Notes under the pieces: model-generated
Database searches by the model: none
The model's input: only the letters and a program-made list of their open reading frames with translations
What the model was told of the DNA's origin: nothing
Made by a program: the position numbers and the translations under genes
Part shown: piece by piece, positions 37,113 through 50,632 of the stretch
How the letters are laid out: each line of letters opens with the position of its first letter
How positions within the stretch are numbered: position 1 is the stretch's first letter
Assembly (NCBI GenBank): GCA_000344275.1
Contig: AORU01000010.1
Coordinates: 1-64,000 of the forward strand
DNA: 64,000 bases
Source: Streptococcus oralis subsp. tigurinus AZ_3a
GTDB lineage: Bacteria > Bacillota > Bacilli > Lactobacillales > Streptococcaceae
Direction: 5' to 3'

Positions 37113-38148
37113 ATTTTACAACAAGCTCGTAGCGAGTTTTGCTGGTGAAGGTTTGACCTGCTTTGAGAATGACTTGGTCTTTGAGGTCACTGTGAATGGC
37201 ATCTGGTAAAGCCTGCGCTTCAAGGGCAATCCCATTGTGCTGAATCATTGGTTGGCCTCCGATGAGCACACTCTCATCCACAAAGTTTGCTGTGTAGACC
37301 ACAAAGCAAGGGGCCTCTGTCTTGAAAAGTAGGAAGCGACCTGAGTTTTGGTCATAAAGGAAACCAGCATTGTCATGACCTGCAGGAAGGGCAAATGGGT
37401 GATCCAAACCAGATACCAACTGGATTTGCTCATCTTCCTCTGCAAAGATGTCCTTCAGCAAAGCTCCATTGTAGATGTGTTTCACCACATCGCGATTGGC
37501 ATCTGGAGTCTTTGCCGGAACACCGTCCGGAGCGATTGGGTAAATGCCCTCCGTATTTAGCTGGAAAACATGGCGGTCAATTGTCTGCGTAAAATCACCA
37601 GACAAGTTGAAGTAGCTGTGGTTGGTTGGATTGACAAGCGTATCCTGATCAGTCGTTACCTTGTAGCTGACTTCGTAAGCACCAGTCTCTTCCAAGTGAT
37701 AGCTGATCCAGATCTTGAGATTACCAGGAAATCCTCCTGTCCCGTCTGTATGCTCTGTGTAGAGGGTCAAGCCATGGTCGCTCACCTCAGTTAATTCAAA
37801 CAAACTCGCATCCCAACCTGTTAAACCACTGTGGTTACAGTTGCTAGCGTTGTTGACTTCAAGATTATAGGTCTGGCCATTGAGCTCAAATGATGCACCT
37901 GCAATACGGCCCGCTACAGGACCTACACTTGCTCCATGCTTGGGACTATTGCCTACATAGCTATCAAAATCATCAAAGCCCAAGATCACATTGGCAAAGT
38001 TTCCAGCCTTGTCAGGTGTGACATAGCGCAAGATGGTCGCACCATAGGTCATGATTTCTAGTTGGTAGCCACTGTCAGTCTCAAAGCGATAGGCCAAGAC
38101 ATCCTTGCCCTCATGATTTCCAAATACACGCTCTGTGTATGCTTTCAT
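37111..38148 (-). CDS. galM: Aldose 1-epimerase (mutarotase)
   Basis: The ATG at 38148 after AAAGGAGAG gives 345 residues; an upstream in-frame start lacks a ribosome site. Mutarotase motifs: GYQLEIMTYGATILRYVTPD near 25, NHSGLTGWD near 98, the catalytic His in LVNPTNHSYFNLSG near 180, and a C-terminal YTANFVD. It interconverts α/β-galactose before phosphorylation or uptake steps. Last gene of the galactoside operon. Confidence 0.93.
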   Translation of the reverse strand: MKAYTERVFGNHEGKDVLAYRFETDSGYQLEIMTYGATILRYVTPDKAGNFANVILGFDDFDSYVGNSPKHGASVGPVAGRIAGASFELNGQTYNLEVNNASNCNHSGLTGWDASLFELTEVSDHGLTLYTEHTDGTGGFPGNLKIWISYHLEETGAYEVSYKVTTDQDTLVNPTNHSYFNLSGDFTQTIDRHVFQLNTEGIYPIAPDGVPAKTPDANRDVVKHIYNGALLKDIFAEEDEQIQLVSGLDHPFALPAGHDNAGFLYDQNSGRFLLFKTEAPCFVVYTANFVDESVLIGGQPMIQHNGIALEAQALPDAIHSDLKDQVILKAGQTFTSKTRYELVVK

Positions 38149-38298
38149 TCTTCTCTCCTTTGATCCATTTCTCTTAAGTAAACAAACCATAGAGAGTGTA
38201 TGCACCATCTATGGTTGTAGTTTCTATTTTCAGAATCCTTTGTCAGAAAACATTAAGTAGCTTCTTAACAAAAGAAAGGGGGGTCTTCTATACTTATT

Positions 38299-39294
38299 TT
38301 ACGCTTCCACACGCTCAGTCCATGAAGTCGCTGTGGTTTGGAGAACTTTGTTGAGTTCATCAATGTTCTCCAAACCAGTTGTGCGTAGCCACTCACGAGC
38401 TGCTGCCTCACCGTCTTTGATGTAGGCTTCAACTGATCCAGCCCAAGTTGCACGGCCGCAAAGAACTCCGTTGAAGTTTGCGCCTGATTCGTGGGCAAAG
38501 ACAAGTGTTTCTTGGAAGAGTTTGGCTGATACACCTGCACTCAAGTAGATGTATGGCAAGTTAGTCGCTTCATCTTGTGCTTTGAAGAAGGCTGCTGCTT
38601 CTTCACGTGTATGAACGATTTCACCATCGCCAAAGCCTTCAACGTATTTGACGTTGACTGGAACTTCCACTTTCAAGACATCGATGTTGAAGCGTGGGTC
38701 TGAGAAGACCTTCATAGCACCGATAACCTTGTGTGGTTTTACTTTTGCGTATTCAGCAGAGCCAGCGTCAGCGATTTTTTCATCGTAAGCGAGGATTTCA
38801 AGGAAGAATGGAATGTCTTCCGCCACACACTCAGAACCGATGCGTTCGATGTAGGCTTGTTTTTGTTGGTTGAGTTCGTCAGAGCTGTCTACGTCATAGT
38901 AAAGCAAGAATTTGACTGCATCTGCACCTTGTTCTTTGATGCGTTTTGCAGACCAAACATCCAAGCAGTCAGGCAAGCGTTTAGTGCTAGTTGTGTCGTA
39001 GCCAGTTTTTTCATAAGCAAGGAGAAGACCGGCGTTGGCATCAAGCGCTTTTGTAGCTGGAAGTCCATACTCTGGGTCTAGAAGCATAGAAGAAGCGTAT
39101 TTTGTCAATTCATCTGCAACCAAGACCTTGAGTTCTTCCATTTGAGCCACTGTTGGTTCCTCTGTTTGGTATTGAGCCATGAGGCGTTTCAAAGCACCAC
39201 GTTGGTCAAAAGCAAGAGCTGAGATAATGCCATTTTCATCTGAGAGTTTTTGTAAGCAAGCTACTTTATTGGGACTTAATTGTAATTTACTCAT
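38299..39294 (-). CDS. lacD: Tagatose 1,6-bisphosphate aldolase
   Basis: The ATG at 39294 after AAGGAAG gives about 331 residues, the usual LacD length. The class I aldolase is recognisable by [16 protein letters not shown] near 25, the Schiff-base Lys region ([12 protein letters not shown], near 125) and [16 protein letters not shown] near 285. It splits tagatose 1,6-bisphosphate into DHAP and glyceraldehyde 3-phosphate. It lies between agaS and galM, completing a tagatose-type route for galactosamine or galactose; the matching LacC kinase is not in this window. Confidence 0.92.
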   Translation of the reverse strand: MSKLQLSPNKVACLQKLSDENGIISALAFDQRGALKRLMAQYQTEEPTVAQMEELKVLVADELTKYASSMLLDPEYGLPATKALDANAGLLLAYEKTGYDTTSTKRLPDCLDVWSAKRIKEQGADAVKFLLYYDVDSSDELNQQKQAYIERIGSECVAEDIPFFLEILAYDEKIADAGSAEYAKVKPHKVIGAMKVFSDPRFNIDVLKVEVPVNVKYVEGFGDGEIVHTREEAAAFFKAQDEATNLPYIYLSAGVSAKLFQETLVFAHESGANFNGVLCGRATWAGSVEAYIKDGEAAAREWLRTTGLENIDELNKVLQTTATSWTERVEA

Positions 39295-39304
39295 AGATAC
39301 TTCC

Positions 39305-40471
39305 TTATTTTTGATAGTCATGAATGATAACACCTTGTACCACACGGTTTACTGTACCTGTAGGAGACGGTGTATCTGGTTTATTTTCTACCTTAAGTGA
39401 AGTCAAAAGGGCAAAGAGTTGGGCATAAACGATGTAAGGGAAGACACGGTAAATATCATTCAAGACACCGCCACAACCAAGGGCCACTTCTTTGACATTT
39501 TCAAGACCAAAGGCTTGATCACTCAAAAGTACGACACGACGAGCAATACGGTCACCAGCAACTTCACGAACCAAGTCCAAGTCGTACTTGCGAGTGTAGT
39601 CTGTTGTTGTACCAAAGACCAAGACAACTGTATCTTCGTTGATAAGAGATTTTGGACCGTGACGGAAGCCAACTGGGCTTTCATACATGGTCGCCACTTG
39701 ACCAGCTGTTAATTCCAAAATCTTGAGCTGAGCTTCATGAGCAAGTCCAAAGAAAGGACCAGCGCCTAGATAGATGACACGGTTAAAGTCTAGATCAACA
39801 AGCTCTTTGACATCTGCTGCATTGTCTAGAACTTTACGCGCAAGACTTGATACAACTTCAAAACGTTTAGCTTTCACAGCAAATTCTGTAGGATCAAAGA
39901 CCAAGAGAGCTGTCAACATCATTGACGTAAAGCTAGAAGTCATGGCAAATCCAGCGTCATTAGAAGCAGCTGGTTGTAAGAGCAAGAGATTACGGTCATC
40001 GCCGTGGGCTTGAAGAGCCAATTTACCATCTGCTGCACAAGTAATAGTCACTTGATAAAGCTCATCCACCAAGGCCTTAGCCAAATCAACCGTCGCCACA
40101 CTTTCAGGCGAATTCCCACTACGAGCAAAGGAAACAAGGACAGTCGCCACATCTTTTTTCAAATAAGTTTCTGGATTGGCAACAATATCAGTTGTCGCAA
40201 TCGCATTGAAGTTCCATTTGCGTTCGTCATAGACTTCCTTAAAGTATGGTACCAAGGTATCTCCCACATAAGCAGAAGTACCAGCACCCGTCAAGATAAC
40301 CTTGATATAGTCATGTTTATCAGCGATTCCTTTCAGAAAGGCTGCAATTTCTTCCCGTTTCGCTTGATAGGCTTCAAAAGCCTCTTTCCATACATCAGGC
40401 TGTTGGTAGATTTCACGAGTCGTGATCTCTGCACCCAGTTCAAGTAATTCTTCTTTTGTGTAATTTAGCAT
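39305..40471 (-). CDS. agaS: AgaS-type sugar-phosphate isomerase/deaminase (SIS domains)
   Basis: 388 residues with two SIS domains: [16 protein letters not shown] near 58, [16 protein letters not shown] near 112, [25 protein letters not shown] near 215, and [12 protein letters not shown] near 240. The AgaS family deaminates and isomerises galactosamine 6-phosphate to tagatose 6-phosphate. It lies between the PTS EIIA gene and lacD, the expected metabolic order. Confidence 0.9.
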   Translation of the reverse strand: MLNYTKEELLELGAEITTREIYQQPDVWKEAFEAYQAKREEIAAFLKGIADKHDYIKVILTGAGTSAYVGDTLVPYFKEVYDERKWNFNAIATTDIVANPETYLKKDVATVLVSFARSGNSPESVATVDLAKALVDELYQVTITCAADGKLALQAHGDDRNLLLLQPAASNDAGFAMTSSFTSMMLTALLVFDPTEFAVKAKRFEVVSSLARKVLDNAADVKELVDLDFNRVIYLGAGPFFGLAHEAQLKILELTAGQVATMYESPVGFRHGPKSLINEDTVVLVFGTTTDYTRKYDLDLVREVAGDRIARRVVLLSDQAFGLENVKEVALGCGGVLNDIYRVFPYIVYAQLFALLTSLKVENKPDTPSPTGTVNRVVQGVIIHDYQK

Positions 40472-40513
40472 AGAGTTCCTCTAATCTATTGTTGTTTCAT
40501 TCCTATTGAAAAT

Positions 40514-40545
40514 ATGGGAGTGAGATTTACTCCCATTCCCATGGA
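40514..40545 (-). terminator. Candidate attenuator between EIIA and agaS genes
   Basis: ATGGGAGT (40514-40521) pairs with ACTCCCAT (40529-40536); on the minus strand it is followed by ATTTTC. It may reduce transcription into agaS-lacD-galM. Confidence 0.4.
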
Positions 40546-40702
40546 TATTCTATACAAACTGTTCTAACGATTTTCACGTTATCACATCTTATTGAATTGA
40601 GTTCCAACTAAAATCTTGGGGAAAAAGACCGATTATCGTCGGAGCATCGCTCCATCCTCCTATCGCCTATTTTCCCTGTGATTTTCACGTTGTCACATCG
40701 TA
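40545..40702. other. Intergenic spacer with a duplicated 22-bp motif
   Basis: GATTTTCACGTTATCACATC (near 40568) and GATTTTCACGTTGTCACATC (near 40679) are 19/20 identical and about 110 bp apart, flanking a GC-rich hairpin-capable stretch (ATTATCGTCGGAGCATCG). Together with the attenuator and RUP they fill the gap between the EIIA and agaS genes. Nature unknown; it may be a degenerate repeat element. Confidence 0.4.
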
Positions 40703-40804
40703 TACTCAATGAAAATCAAAGAGCAAACTAGGAAGCTAGCCGCAGGCTGTACTTGAGTACGCAAGGCAACGCTGACGCAGTTTGAATTTGATTTTCGAAG
40801 AGTA
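40703..40804. repeat. RUP-like repeat copy 2
   Basis: A 102-bp unit matching 32858-32960 (same ends TACTCAATGAAAATC and TTTTCGAAGAGTA). Its right edge abuts the stop codon of the EIIA gene, so insertion happened at the TA of the stop without changing the protein. Confidence 0.8.
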
Positions 40805-41209
40805 TTATTCATCTTCGTCATCATCGAAGCCAGCTAATAAATCGTTGACTTTTACAATGCTTTCTGCAGCACGGCTCTTGTAGTCCGCATCTGCACCTGT
40901 AAGGCTTGCATTGATAAATTCAATCACCATTGGGAGATTCATCCCTGCGTAGAGTTCAATGTCGCGACCTTCCATGATCAAACGGCTTACCACGTTACAT
41001 GGTGTTCCTCCGAGAAGGTCCGCAAAGACTAGGAAATCATCCAATCCTTCGATAGCAGCTTCAAATTTTGCAGTAAATTCTTCTGGGCCATCTTCTGGAA
41101 GAAGAGCCACTGCATGAATGTTGTCCTGTGGACCCATGATCATTTCTGTGCTACCTTTAAGTTCTTCACAGAAACGACCATGACTCACCAAAATTAATGA
41201 TTTACTCAT
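40805..41209 (-). CDS. Mannose-family PTS component EIIA
   Basis: 134 residues: SLILVSHGRFCEELKGS with the phosphorylated His10, and FADLLGGTPCNVVSRL near 63. It receives phosphate from HPr and passes it to EIIB. It has an acidic tail (FDDDEDE). Part of a bgaC-linked transporter for galactosyl or hexosamine disaccharides; the exact sugar is not evident. Confidence 0.92.
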   Translation of the reverse strand: MSKSLILVSHGRFCEELKGSTEMIMGPQDNIHAVALLPEDGPEEFTAKFEAAIEGLDDFLVFADLLGGTPCNVVSRLIMEGRDIELYAGMNLPMVIEFINASLTGADADYKSRAAESIVKVNDLLAGFDDDEDE

Positions 41210-41212
41210 AAG

Positions 41213-42034
41213 TTATGCGCCCATTCCAAGTGCAAATTTACCAAGAGCAGAAAGAGCCAAGGCAAGCACGATAATGATACCGATCGCTTTAGTAGAGTTC
41301 ATACCTTTCTTACCAAGCAACCAGAAGATAAAGGCAGTAAAGATTGCTGGAAGCAAGCGTGGGAAGATTGAGTTCAAGATGTCTTGGAAGTCAATCATCT
41401 TTTCACCGATTGGCAATTTGTAAGAAATGTCAAAGTTGATCATTGTTGCTACAAGAGCACCCATCATGAAGACACCAAGTACAGAAGCAGCGTCAATCAA
41501 AGCTGTCAAAGTACTTTGCATGTTGTTGATAAGGTTAACCCCTTCTTTGTAGGCAAATTCCAATTGTTTCCAACGGAAGATGTCATAAGCAACTGCAACT
41601 GCGATCCAAAGGAAGATACCCCATGGTTGGCCTGCGATAGCCATAGTTGCTGCGATAGATCCCATGATAGCAGGTACAAGTGAACCAAAGATAGTATCTC
41701 CAAGAGGAGCAAATGGTCCCATCAAACCTGTCTTAATACCGTTAACGGCATCTTTTGAACCCACACCATCTTTTTCTTCCATGGCAAGGTCAAAACCAGC
41801 GATAATTGTGTGGAAGAATGGTGAAGTATTAAAGAATTGAGTATGAACTTTCATCATTTCTTTCAATTCAGGAGTTCCATCCCCATACATTTTACGCAAT
41901 TGAGGCAAGATCATGTAAAGGTAACCAGAAGCTTGCATACGTTCGTAGTTCCAACCTAATTGGAAGGTAAACAAGCTACGTTTGTTGATTTGATTAAAAT
42001 CTTCTTTTGTAAGTTTGTAATTAGAATTCGTCAT
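41213..42034 (-). CDS. Mannose-family PTS component EIID
   Basis: The start chosen is the ATG at 42034 (MTNSNYKLTKEDFNQINKR), 273 residues; it overlaps EIIC by 14 bp and has GGGGAAATCGAAG upstream. Typical EIID motifs: FTFQLGWNYERMQASGYLY and GLMGPFAPLGDTIFGSLVPAI, with C-terminal membrane helices. Confidence 0.92.
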   Translation of the reverse strand: MTNSNYKLTKEDFNQINKRSLFTFQLGWNYERMQASGYLYMILPQLRKMYGDGTPELKEMMKVHTQFFNTSPFFHTIIAGFDLAMEEKDGVGSKDAVNGIKTGLMGPFAPLGDTIFGSLVPAIMGSIAATMAIAGQPWGIFLWIAVAVAYDIFRWKQLEFAYKEGVNLINNMQSTLTALIDAASVLGVFMMGALVATMINFDISYKLPIGEKMIDFQDILNSIFPRLLPAIFTAFIFWLLGKKGMNSTKAIGIIIVLALALSALGKFALGMGA

Positions 42035-42926
42035 CTTCGATTTCCCCACTTTCTGATGGTGTAGAAGGTGCTGTTACAGCTACTTTTTGGCTGTTCTTAA
42101 AGTGAACAACTGCAAGGAAGATACCTACGATAGAAACACCAATCATAGATAAACCTTTGAAGTTATTAGCAAAGCCAATCTTTTCAGCAACATCAGCAGG
42201 AAGAGTACCAAGGATACCCGCAACAGCTCCACCAAGACCTGTTACATATGAGTAAAGAACAGTCAACATAGCTGTCAAACCAAATCCCATTGCAAGGTAG
42301 TGAAGGTTACGTTTAACTGGAAGGTAACGAAGCAAGATTGCAAATCCAAGACCTGGAAGCATACGTCCTGCAAGTGTCAAACCATCTGCAATCCATTGAT
42401 ATTCTTTAACAAGGTCTACTACTGATTGTACAAAAGCACCACCAAAAGCAAGAGCGAAGAATACTGGAAGGGCACGAGAAAGAGCCCAAGGCACTGCACC
42501 AAGTAGGTAGTTGCGTTCGATACCTTTGTAATCAAAGCGTTCGATTGCAGCATCAATACGGTGTGCAAAGAAAGTAGTTGTCATACGTCCAAGAACGTCG
42601 AAGTATGTCAAAAGTGCTGCTACTGGTACAGCGATTGTTGTGATTGCAAGATCTGTATCAATACCTTGAGAGATAGAGAATGCTGTTGCAAGAACCGCAC
42701 CAGAAGTTGCATCGATACGAGAAGCACCACCGAAGGTACCAACCCCGAGAACGAACAACTGCAAGCTACCACCGATAAACAAACCCGTTGTCACATCTCC
42801 CATGATCAAACCAGTAATGAAACCAGCGAATACAGGGGAACCTGCAGATGAAACGATTGTCAACTCATCACAGATTTGATAAGCTGAGTACAAAGTGAGA
42901 AGTAAAATTTGCCACCATTGTATCAT
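42021..42926 (-). CDS. Mannose-family PTS component EIIC
   Basis: A 301-residue polytopic membrane protein: GFITGLIMGDVTTGLFIGGSLQL near 34, GVGTFGGASRIDATSG near 62 and a cytoplasmic C-terminus (SESGEIEDDEF). It forms the sugar channel with EIID. Confidence 0.92.
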   Translation of the reverse strand: MIQWWQILLLTLYSAYQICDELTIVSSAGSPVFAGFITGLIMGDVTTGLFIGGSLQLFVLGVGTFGGASRIDATSGAVLATAFSISQGIDTDLAITTIAVPVAALLTYFDVLGRMTTTFFAHRIDAAIERFDYKGIERNYLLGAVPWALSRALPVFFALAFGGAFVQSVVDLVKEYQWIADGLTLAGRMLPGLGFAILLRYLPVKRNLHYLAMGFGLTAMLTVLYSYVTGLGGAVAGILGTLPADVAEKIGFANNFKGLSMIGVSIVGIFLAVVHFKNSQKVAVTAPSTPSESGEIEDDEF

Positions 42927-42952
42927 AACAATGACCTCCTAAAAATTTTTTC

Positions 42953-43429
42953 CTATTTTAACAAGCTCAAAAAGTCTGAAACTGGATCATTTGGAACCAT
43001 TTGAGCAGTGAGTTTCACACCTTTTTCTGCTAGTTTGTGGAAATCTTCCACATCCTTGTCTACCACGTTGATAGAACGTGTGATAGAGCGAGTTTCTGGT
43101 GTTTGAGACATATTCCCAACATTGAGGGTTTCAAGTGGTACACCTGCTTCTACCAAACCAAGGAAGCGGTCTGGTTTACGAGCCACGATAAAGAGACGTT
43201 GGCTATCGTATTTACCAGCAAGAATATTGGCTGCCGCTTTTTCAATTGGCAAAATACTCAATTTCACACCTGGTGGTGTCGCAAGTTTCAAACCACTCTT
43301 TTCAACGTCGTTGTTGACAACTTCGTCATCTACAACCATAATACGTGAAACATTTAGTTTTCCAGCCCATAGATTGGCTACTTGTCCGTGGATCAAACGT
43401 CCATCGATACGGCATCCTACAATTGTCAT
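42953..43429 (-). CDS. Mannose-family PTS component EIIB
   Basis: 158 residues: CRIDGRLIHGQVANLW with phospho-His14, and the family's MVPNDPVSDFLSLL tail. It phosphorylates the incoming sugar. It overlaps the bgaC stop by 4 bp. Confidence 0.92.
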   Translation of the reverse strand: MTIVGCRIDGRLIHGQVANLWAGKLNVSRIMVVDDEVVNNDVEKSGLKLATPPGVKLSILPIEKAAANILAGKYDSQRLFIVARKPDRFLGLVEAGVPLETLNVGNMSQTPETRSITRSINVVDKDVEDFHKLAEKGVKLTAQMVPNDPVSDFLSLLK

Positions 43430-45213
43430 AAGTTTTCCCCCTTTATGTGTTTTAGTGTAGGTTTACGAGTTAAATAAATCTCTTCTTTATATTCACCTTC
43501 TGTTTCAAAGATAATGATGCGGTTGGCACCTTCCTTGAGATAGCTATGAGGGATATAAAGCGAGAGGGTTGGGCCAACGTTCCAAAAACGTCCTAGGTTC
43601 TGCCCATTGACAAAAGCAACTCCCTTACCAAACTCAGACAAGTCTAGGTAAGTACCTTTTGGCGCTTCAATTGTAAAATCATAAGCGTAAAAGGCTGGTT
43701 GTCCTTGAGTCCATCCTTTTGAAAAATCAATTTTCTCAGGATTATCTAGTGGGAGTGGATAGTGTTTCCAGTTTAGTAAGAAGTGCAAATCCTTACAAAC
43801 CCCTGTCCGAATTCCCTTACGTTGCGTATCCGCTAAGAACTTATGCCCATAGTTGACACGCCCCATATTTTCTACCAAGATATCCAATCTAGATAGCGTT
43901 TTCTTTTCACCTTGATAAAAAATATCTTCCCCAATCTCTGTCTGATATTGGGTTTCGACCCACTGACCATCGACATAAAGCTGAGCCCTATCTCGACCGT
44001 CAATGATACGAAGTCTTTCTTCTTCTGCATCCCAACTTGTTTCTGTTCGATAGAGTAGGTAGCCATAACTTTGTCCCAACTCCTCCATCTTTTTAGGATA
44101 GAGACTTTCTACAGGACTAGACAAACTATCCAAGGTTTCAAACAAGGAAACTTTTTCTACTATTGAAATAGCATCCAACTCCATACTCTCTTTGTAGAGT
44201 GGTTCCAACTGCGGATACTCTGGAAAATGTGTTGCCATCATCTTCTTGACTGCCAAATATTTGGCAGTTGGATTTCCTTCTTCATCCAGAAGGGCATCGT
44301 AATCATAAGATGTAACTTGTGGCAGGTCCAAAGTTCCTCGAGCCGAGCAACCATTCATGAAACCAAAGTTTGTACCACCATGGAACATGTAAAGATTGAT
44401 AGAGCCTTGTTCCAAAACCTCTCGAACTGCATCTGCCAATTCTTTGGGATCACGTGTGATAATCGGTTCTTTCCAGCGATTGAACCAGCCATCCCAGAAC
44501 TCCATACACATGAGTGGCCATTTTTTGCCATGTTCATCAAAGAATTCCTGCATCTGTGAAAAATTATAAGGTGCCTTAGAACCAAAGTTCCCTGTTACAA
44601 AGAGGTCATCTTCGATTAAGGTTCCAGCTTTCAGAGTAGCTCGCCATGGACCATCTGATGTAAAGAGGGGACAATCAATCCCTCGGTCTTCCATCAATTT
44701 TCGAATTGCTCGTAGATAAGACTTATCTTCTCCATAGGAGCCATATTCATTTTCAACCTGCATCATGAGAATATTTCCGCCATTATCCAACAGGCGAGGC
44801 ACAAGCCTTGGCAATAATTGGTCATAATAGCGAGCAACCGCCTCGATGTAGGCCGGGTCGGACGAGCGGATTCGCATGTCCTTAGTCAAGAGCCAAGCCG
44901 GCAAGCCACCAAATTCCCATTCTGCACAGATAAATGGAGACGGGCGTACAATGGCATAGAGACCCAAATCTTGTGCTATTTGAAGAAACCTCTCCAAATT
45001 TCTGGCACCTTCAAAATCAAATTCCCCTTCAACGGGTTCATGTAAATTCCAAGCCACATAGGTCTCGACCGTATTAAAGCCAAGCGCCTTTAAGTTATAG
45101 AGAGAATGATACCAATCCTCTGCTGGAATCCTAAAATAATGAATGGCGCCAGACAAAATCTTGAACGGCTTCCCATCTAAATAGAAATCGTCCTCAATTT
45201 TAAATCTTGTCAT
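43426..45213 (-). CDS. bgaC: β-galactosidase BgaC (GH35)
   Basis: A 595-residue GH35 enzyme without a classical signal peptide: SGAIHYFRIPAEDWYHSL near 20, the acid/base region MMQVENEYGSYGED near 152, the nucleophile region CMEFWDGWFNRW near 237, and C-terminal jelly-roll modules. Pneumococcal BgaC removes β1,3-linked galactose from host glycans and is reported on the cell surface despite lacking a signal (known). First gene of an operon bgaC-EIIB-EIIC-EIID-EIIA-agaS-lacD-galM. Confidence 0.95.
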   Translation of the reverse strand: MTRFKIEDDFYLDGKPFKILSGAIHYFRIPAEDWYHSLYNLKALGFNTVETYVAWNLHEPVEGEFDFEGARNLERFLQIAQDLGLYAIVRPSPFICAEWEFGGLPAWLLTKDMRIRSSDPAYIEAVARYYDQLLPRLVPRLLDNGGNILMMQVENEYGSYGEDKSYLRAIRKLMEDRGIDCPLFTSDGPWRATLKAGTLIEDDLFVTGNFGSKAPYNFSQMQEFFDEHGKKWPLMCMEFWDGWFNRWKEPIITRDPKELADAVREVLEQGSINLYMFHGGTNFGFMNGCSARGTLDLPQVTSYDYDALLDEEGNPTAKYLAVKKMMATHFPEYPQLEPLYKESMELDAISIVEKVSLFETLDSLSSPVESLYPKKMEELGQSYGYLLYRTETSWDAEEERLRIIDGRDRAQLYVDGQWVETQYQTEIGEDIFYQGEKKTLSRLDILVENMGRVNYGHKFLADTQRKGIRTGVCKDLHFLLNWKHYPLPLDNPEKIDFSKGWTQGQPAFYAYDFTIEAPKGTYLDLSEFGKGVAFVNGQNLGRFWNVGPTLSLYIPHSYLKEGANRIIIFETEGEYKEEIYLTRKPTLKHIKGENL

Positions 45214-45536
45214 GTTACCACCTCTGATGAATTAAGTTTGCGCTTTCATTTATTATAATATTAAATATAATCAAATCTTTTGCATTTGTCAATAGGTTTT
45301 AGAAAATTCTTTAAAATTTTTCTATTTTTTTACTTACCATTTACCAAAATTATCTAAAAATAGCTTGAAAGCGATATTTTAATGTATGATAATTCACAAG
45401 GTTATAAAATGGAATTTTTTACATGTAACATAACATTTTTAGTCTATTATTTTAATTTTTTTTTTACCTAAATACTACTAATTTGTCTGTATTTATGGTA
45501 AAATCAAGACTGGAGAAAGAGAATCGAGGTGAAATT
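45214..45536. promoter_or_regulatory. Divergent bgaC / GntR-regulator control region
   Basis: A 323-bp, very AT-rich spacer without genes. It contains several TATAAT-like elements (for example around 45250-45275 for bgaC) and a candidate cre. Operators of the GntR regulator should lie here but no certain dyad was identified. Confidence 0.5.
45365..45380. promoter_or_regulatory. Candidate cre site (CcpA)
   Basis: TTGAAAGCGATATTTT matches 14 of 16 positions of WTGNAARCGNWWWCAW. Confidence 0.45.
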
Positions 45537-46253
45537 ATGGCTATTCCAAAATACCAATATATTAAAGATGAATTAAAAAACAAAATCATCTCTGGTCAAT
45601 TTGCAAGTGGAGATAAATTTTATACAGAAGCAGAATTGATCGCGATGTATGATGTTAGTTCAATCACTGTTGTGCGTGCTTTGAATGACCTTGCAAAAGA
45701 CGGCTATATTGTCCGCCAACAAGGGAAAGGGACTTTCGTTTCACGTGCACGTAAACACAAACTCGTTGAGTTTTCAGATGTCGAAATCTTTGAAACAAAA
45801 GATGATAAAGTTACTGTCCTTTCTATCGAACGCGGAAACAAGCTTGAATACCTAGAGAAACTTGGATTACGCGGAGATCAGTTCTACTACAAAATTGAAC
45901 GTACCCGTCAAACAAATGGCGTAACTTATATCTACCACACATCTTATATTCCTGAACAATATATCAATGCTAACTATCCAAATCTTGACTATTATAGTTC
46001 TATCTATAAACGCTTCAAATTGGATTACCGCATTCACATGAACGATGAACATTTTGAGGAAATCAATGAAATCGCATTTCCAACACCAGAGCACGTTGCT
46101 TCTGTACTTGGAATCGATACGCAATTTCCAACTGTCTTCCAAACGAAGACTACTAAACTTGAGGCTACTGGCCAAGTCCTCGCCTATAGTGAAACGTATA
46201 AGCGAGCAGACTACTACAAAATTAAATTTCTCTCATGTAATCGAGGTCATTAA
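45537..46253 (+). CDS. bgaR: GntR-family transcriptional regulator (BgaR type)
   Basis: The ATG at 45537 after GAGGTG gives 238 residues. N-terminal GntR winged helix (KDELKNKIISGQFASGDKF... SSITVVRALNDLAKDGYIVRQQGKGTFVS) and a UTRA ligand domain (about 95-235). It is divergent from bgaC and probably represses that operon until a phosphorylated sugar binds UTRA. Confidence 0.88.
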   Translation: MAIPKYQYIKDELKNKIISGQFASGDKFYTEAELIAMYDVSSITVVRALNDLAKDGYIVRQQGKGTFVSRARKHKLVEFSDVEIFETKDDKVTVLSIERGNKLEYLEKLGLRGDQFYYKIERTRQTNGVTYIYHTSYIPEQYINANYPNLDYYSSIYKRFKLDYRIHMNDEHFEEINEIAFPTPEHVASVLGIDTQFPTVFQTKTTKLEATGQVLAYSETYKRADYYKIKFLSCNRGH

Positions 46254-46256
46254 GAG

Positions 46257-46286
46257 AAAGCTTGAGCCCAGCTCAGGCTTTTTCTA
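46257..46286 (+). terminator. Terminator after the GntR regulator
   Basis: AAAGCTTGAGC-CCA-GCTCAGGCTTTTTCT, stem with one mismatch, just past the stop. Confidence 0.7.
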
Positions 46287-46463
46287 TATTCATTATAGCA
46301 CGAGAAAGAGGTTGTGAGAACGCTATGGAGGACTCTTATTTAATTAGTAGCGTTTTTACTAAAAACAAGTTAAATATTAGCTTTCTCTTTCTTATTTCTG
46401 GAAATAATTTTCTTCTAAATCTTATGATTTCCTCTATTTATTATAGTTCTTATATAAACCCAC

Positions 46464-46492
46464 TTGACATTTTACTCCTTAGATAATAAAAT
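46464..46492 (+). promoter_or_regulatory. strH promoter
   Basis: TTGACA (46464-46469), 17-bp spacer, TAAAAT (46487-46492). Confidence 0.75.
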
Positions 46493-46504
46493 AAAATCGG
46501 TTTT

Positions 46505-46520
46505 ATGTAAACGTTATCAT
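46505..46520. promoter_or_regulatory. Perfect cre site (CcpA) before strH
   Basis: ATGTAAACGTTATCAT matches all 16 positions of WTGNAARCGNWWWCAW. It lies just after the predicted transcription start, so CcpA bound there would block strH when preferred sugar is present. Confidence 0.85.
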
Positions 46521-46532
46521 ATATGATAATAA

Positions 46533-50575
<4,043 letters not shown>

Positions 50576-50595
50576 ACCCCTTCGATAAGCATACA

Positions 50596-50622
50596 AAAAA
50601 GCGAGATTGAATCTCGCTTTTT
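50596..50622. terminator. Bidirectional terminator between strH and purB
   Basis: AAAAAGCGAGAT-TGA-ATCTCGCTTTTT. Confidence 0.85.
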
Positions 50623-50632
50623 ATTGTTAGGA

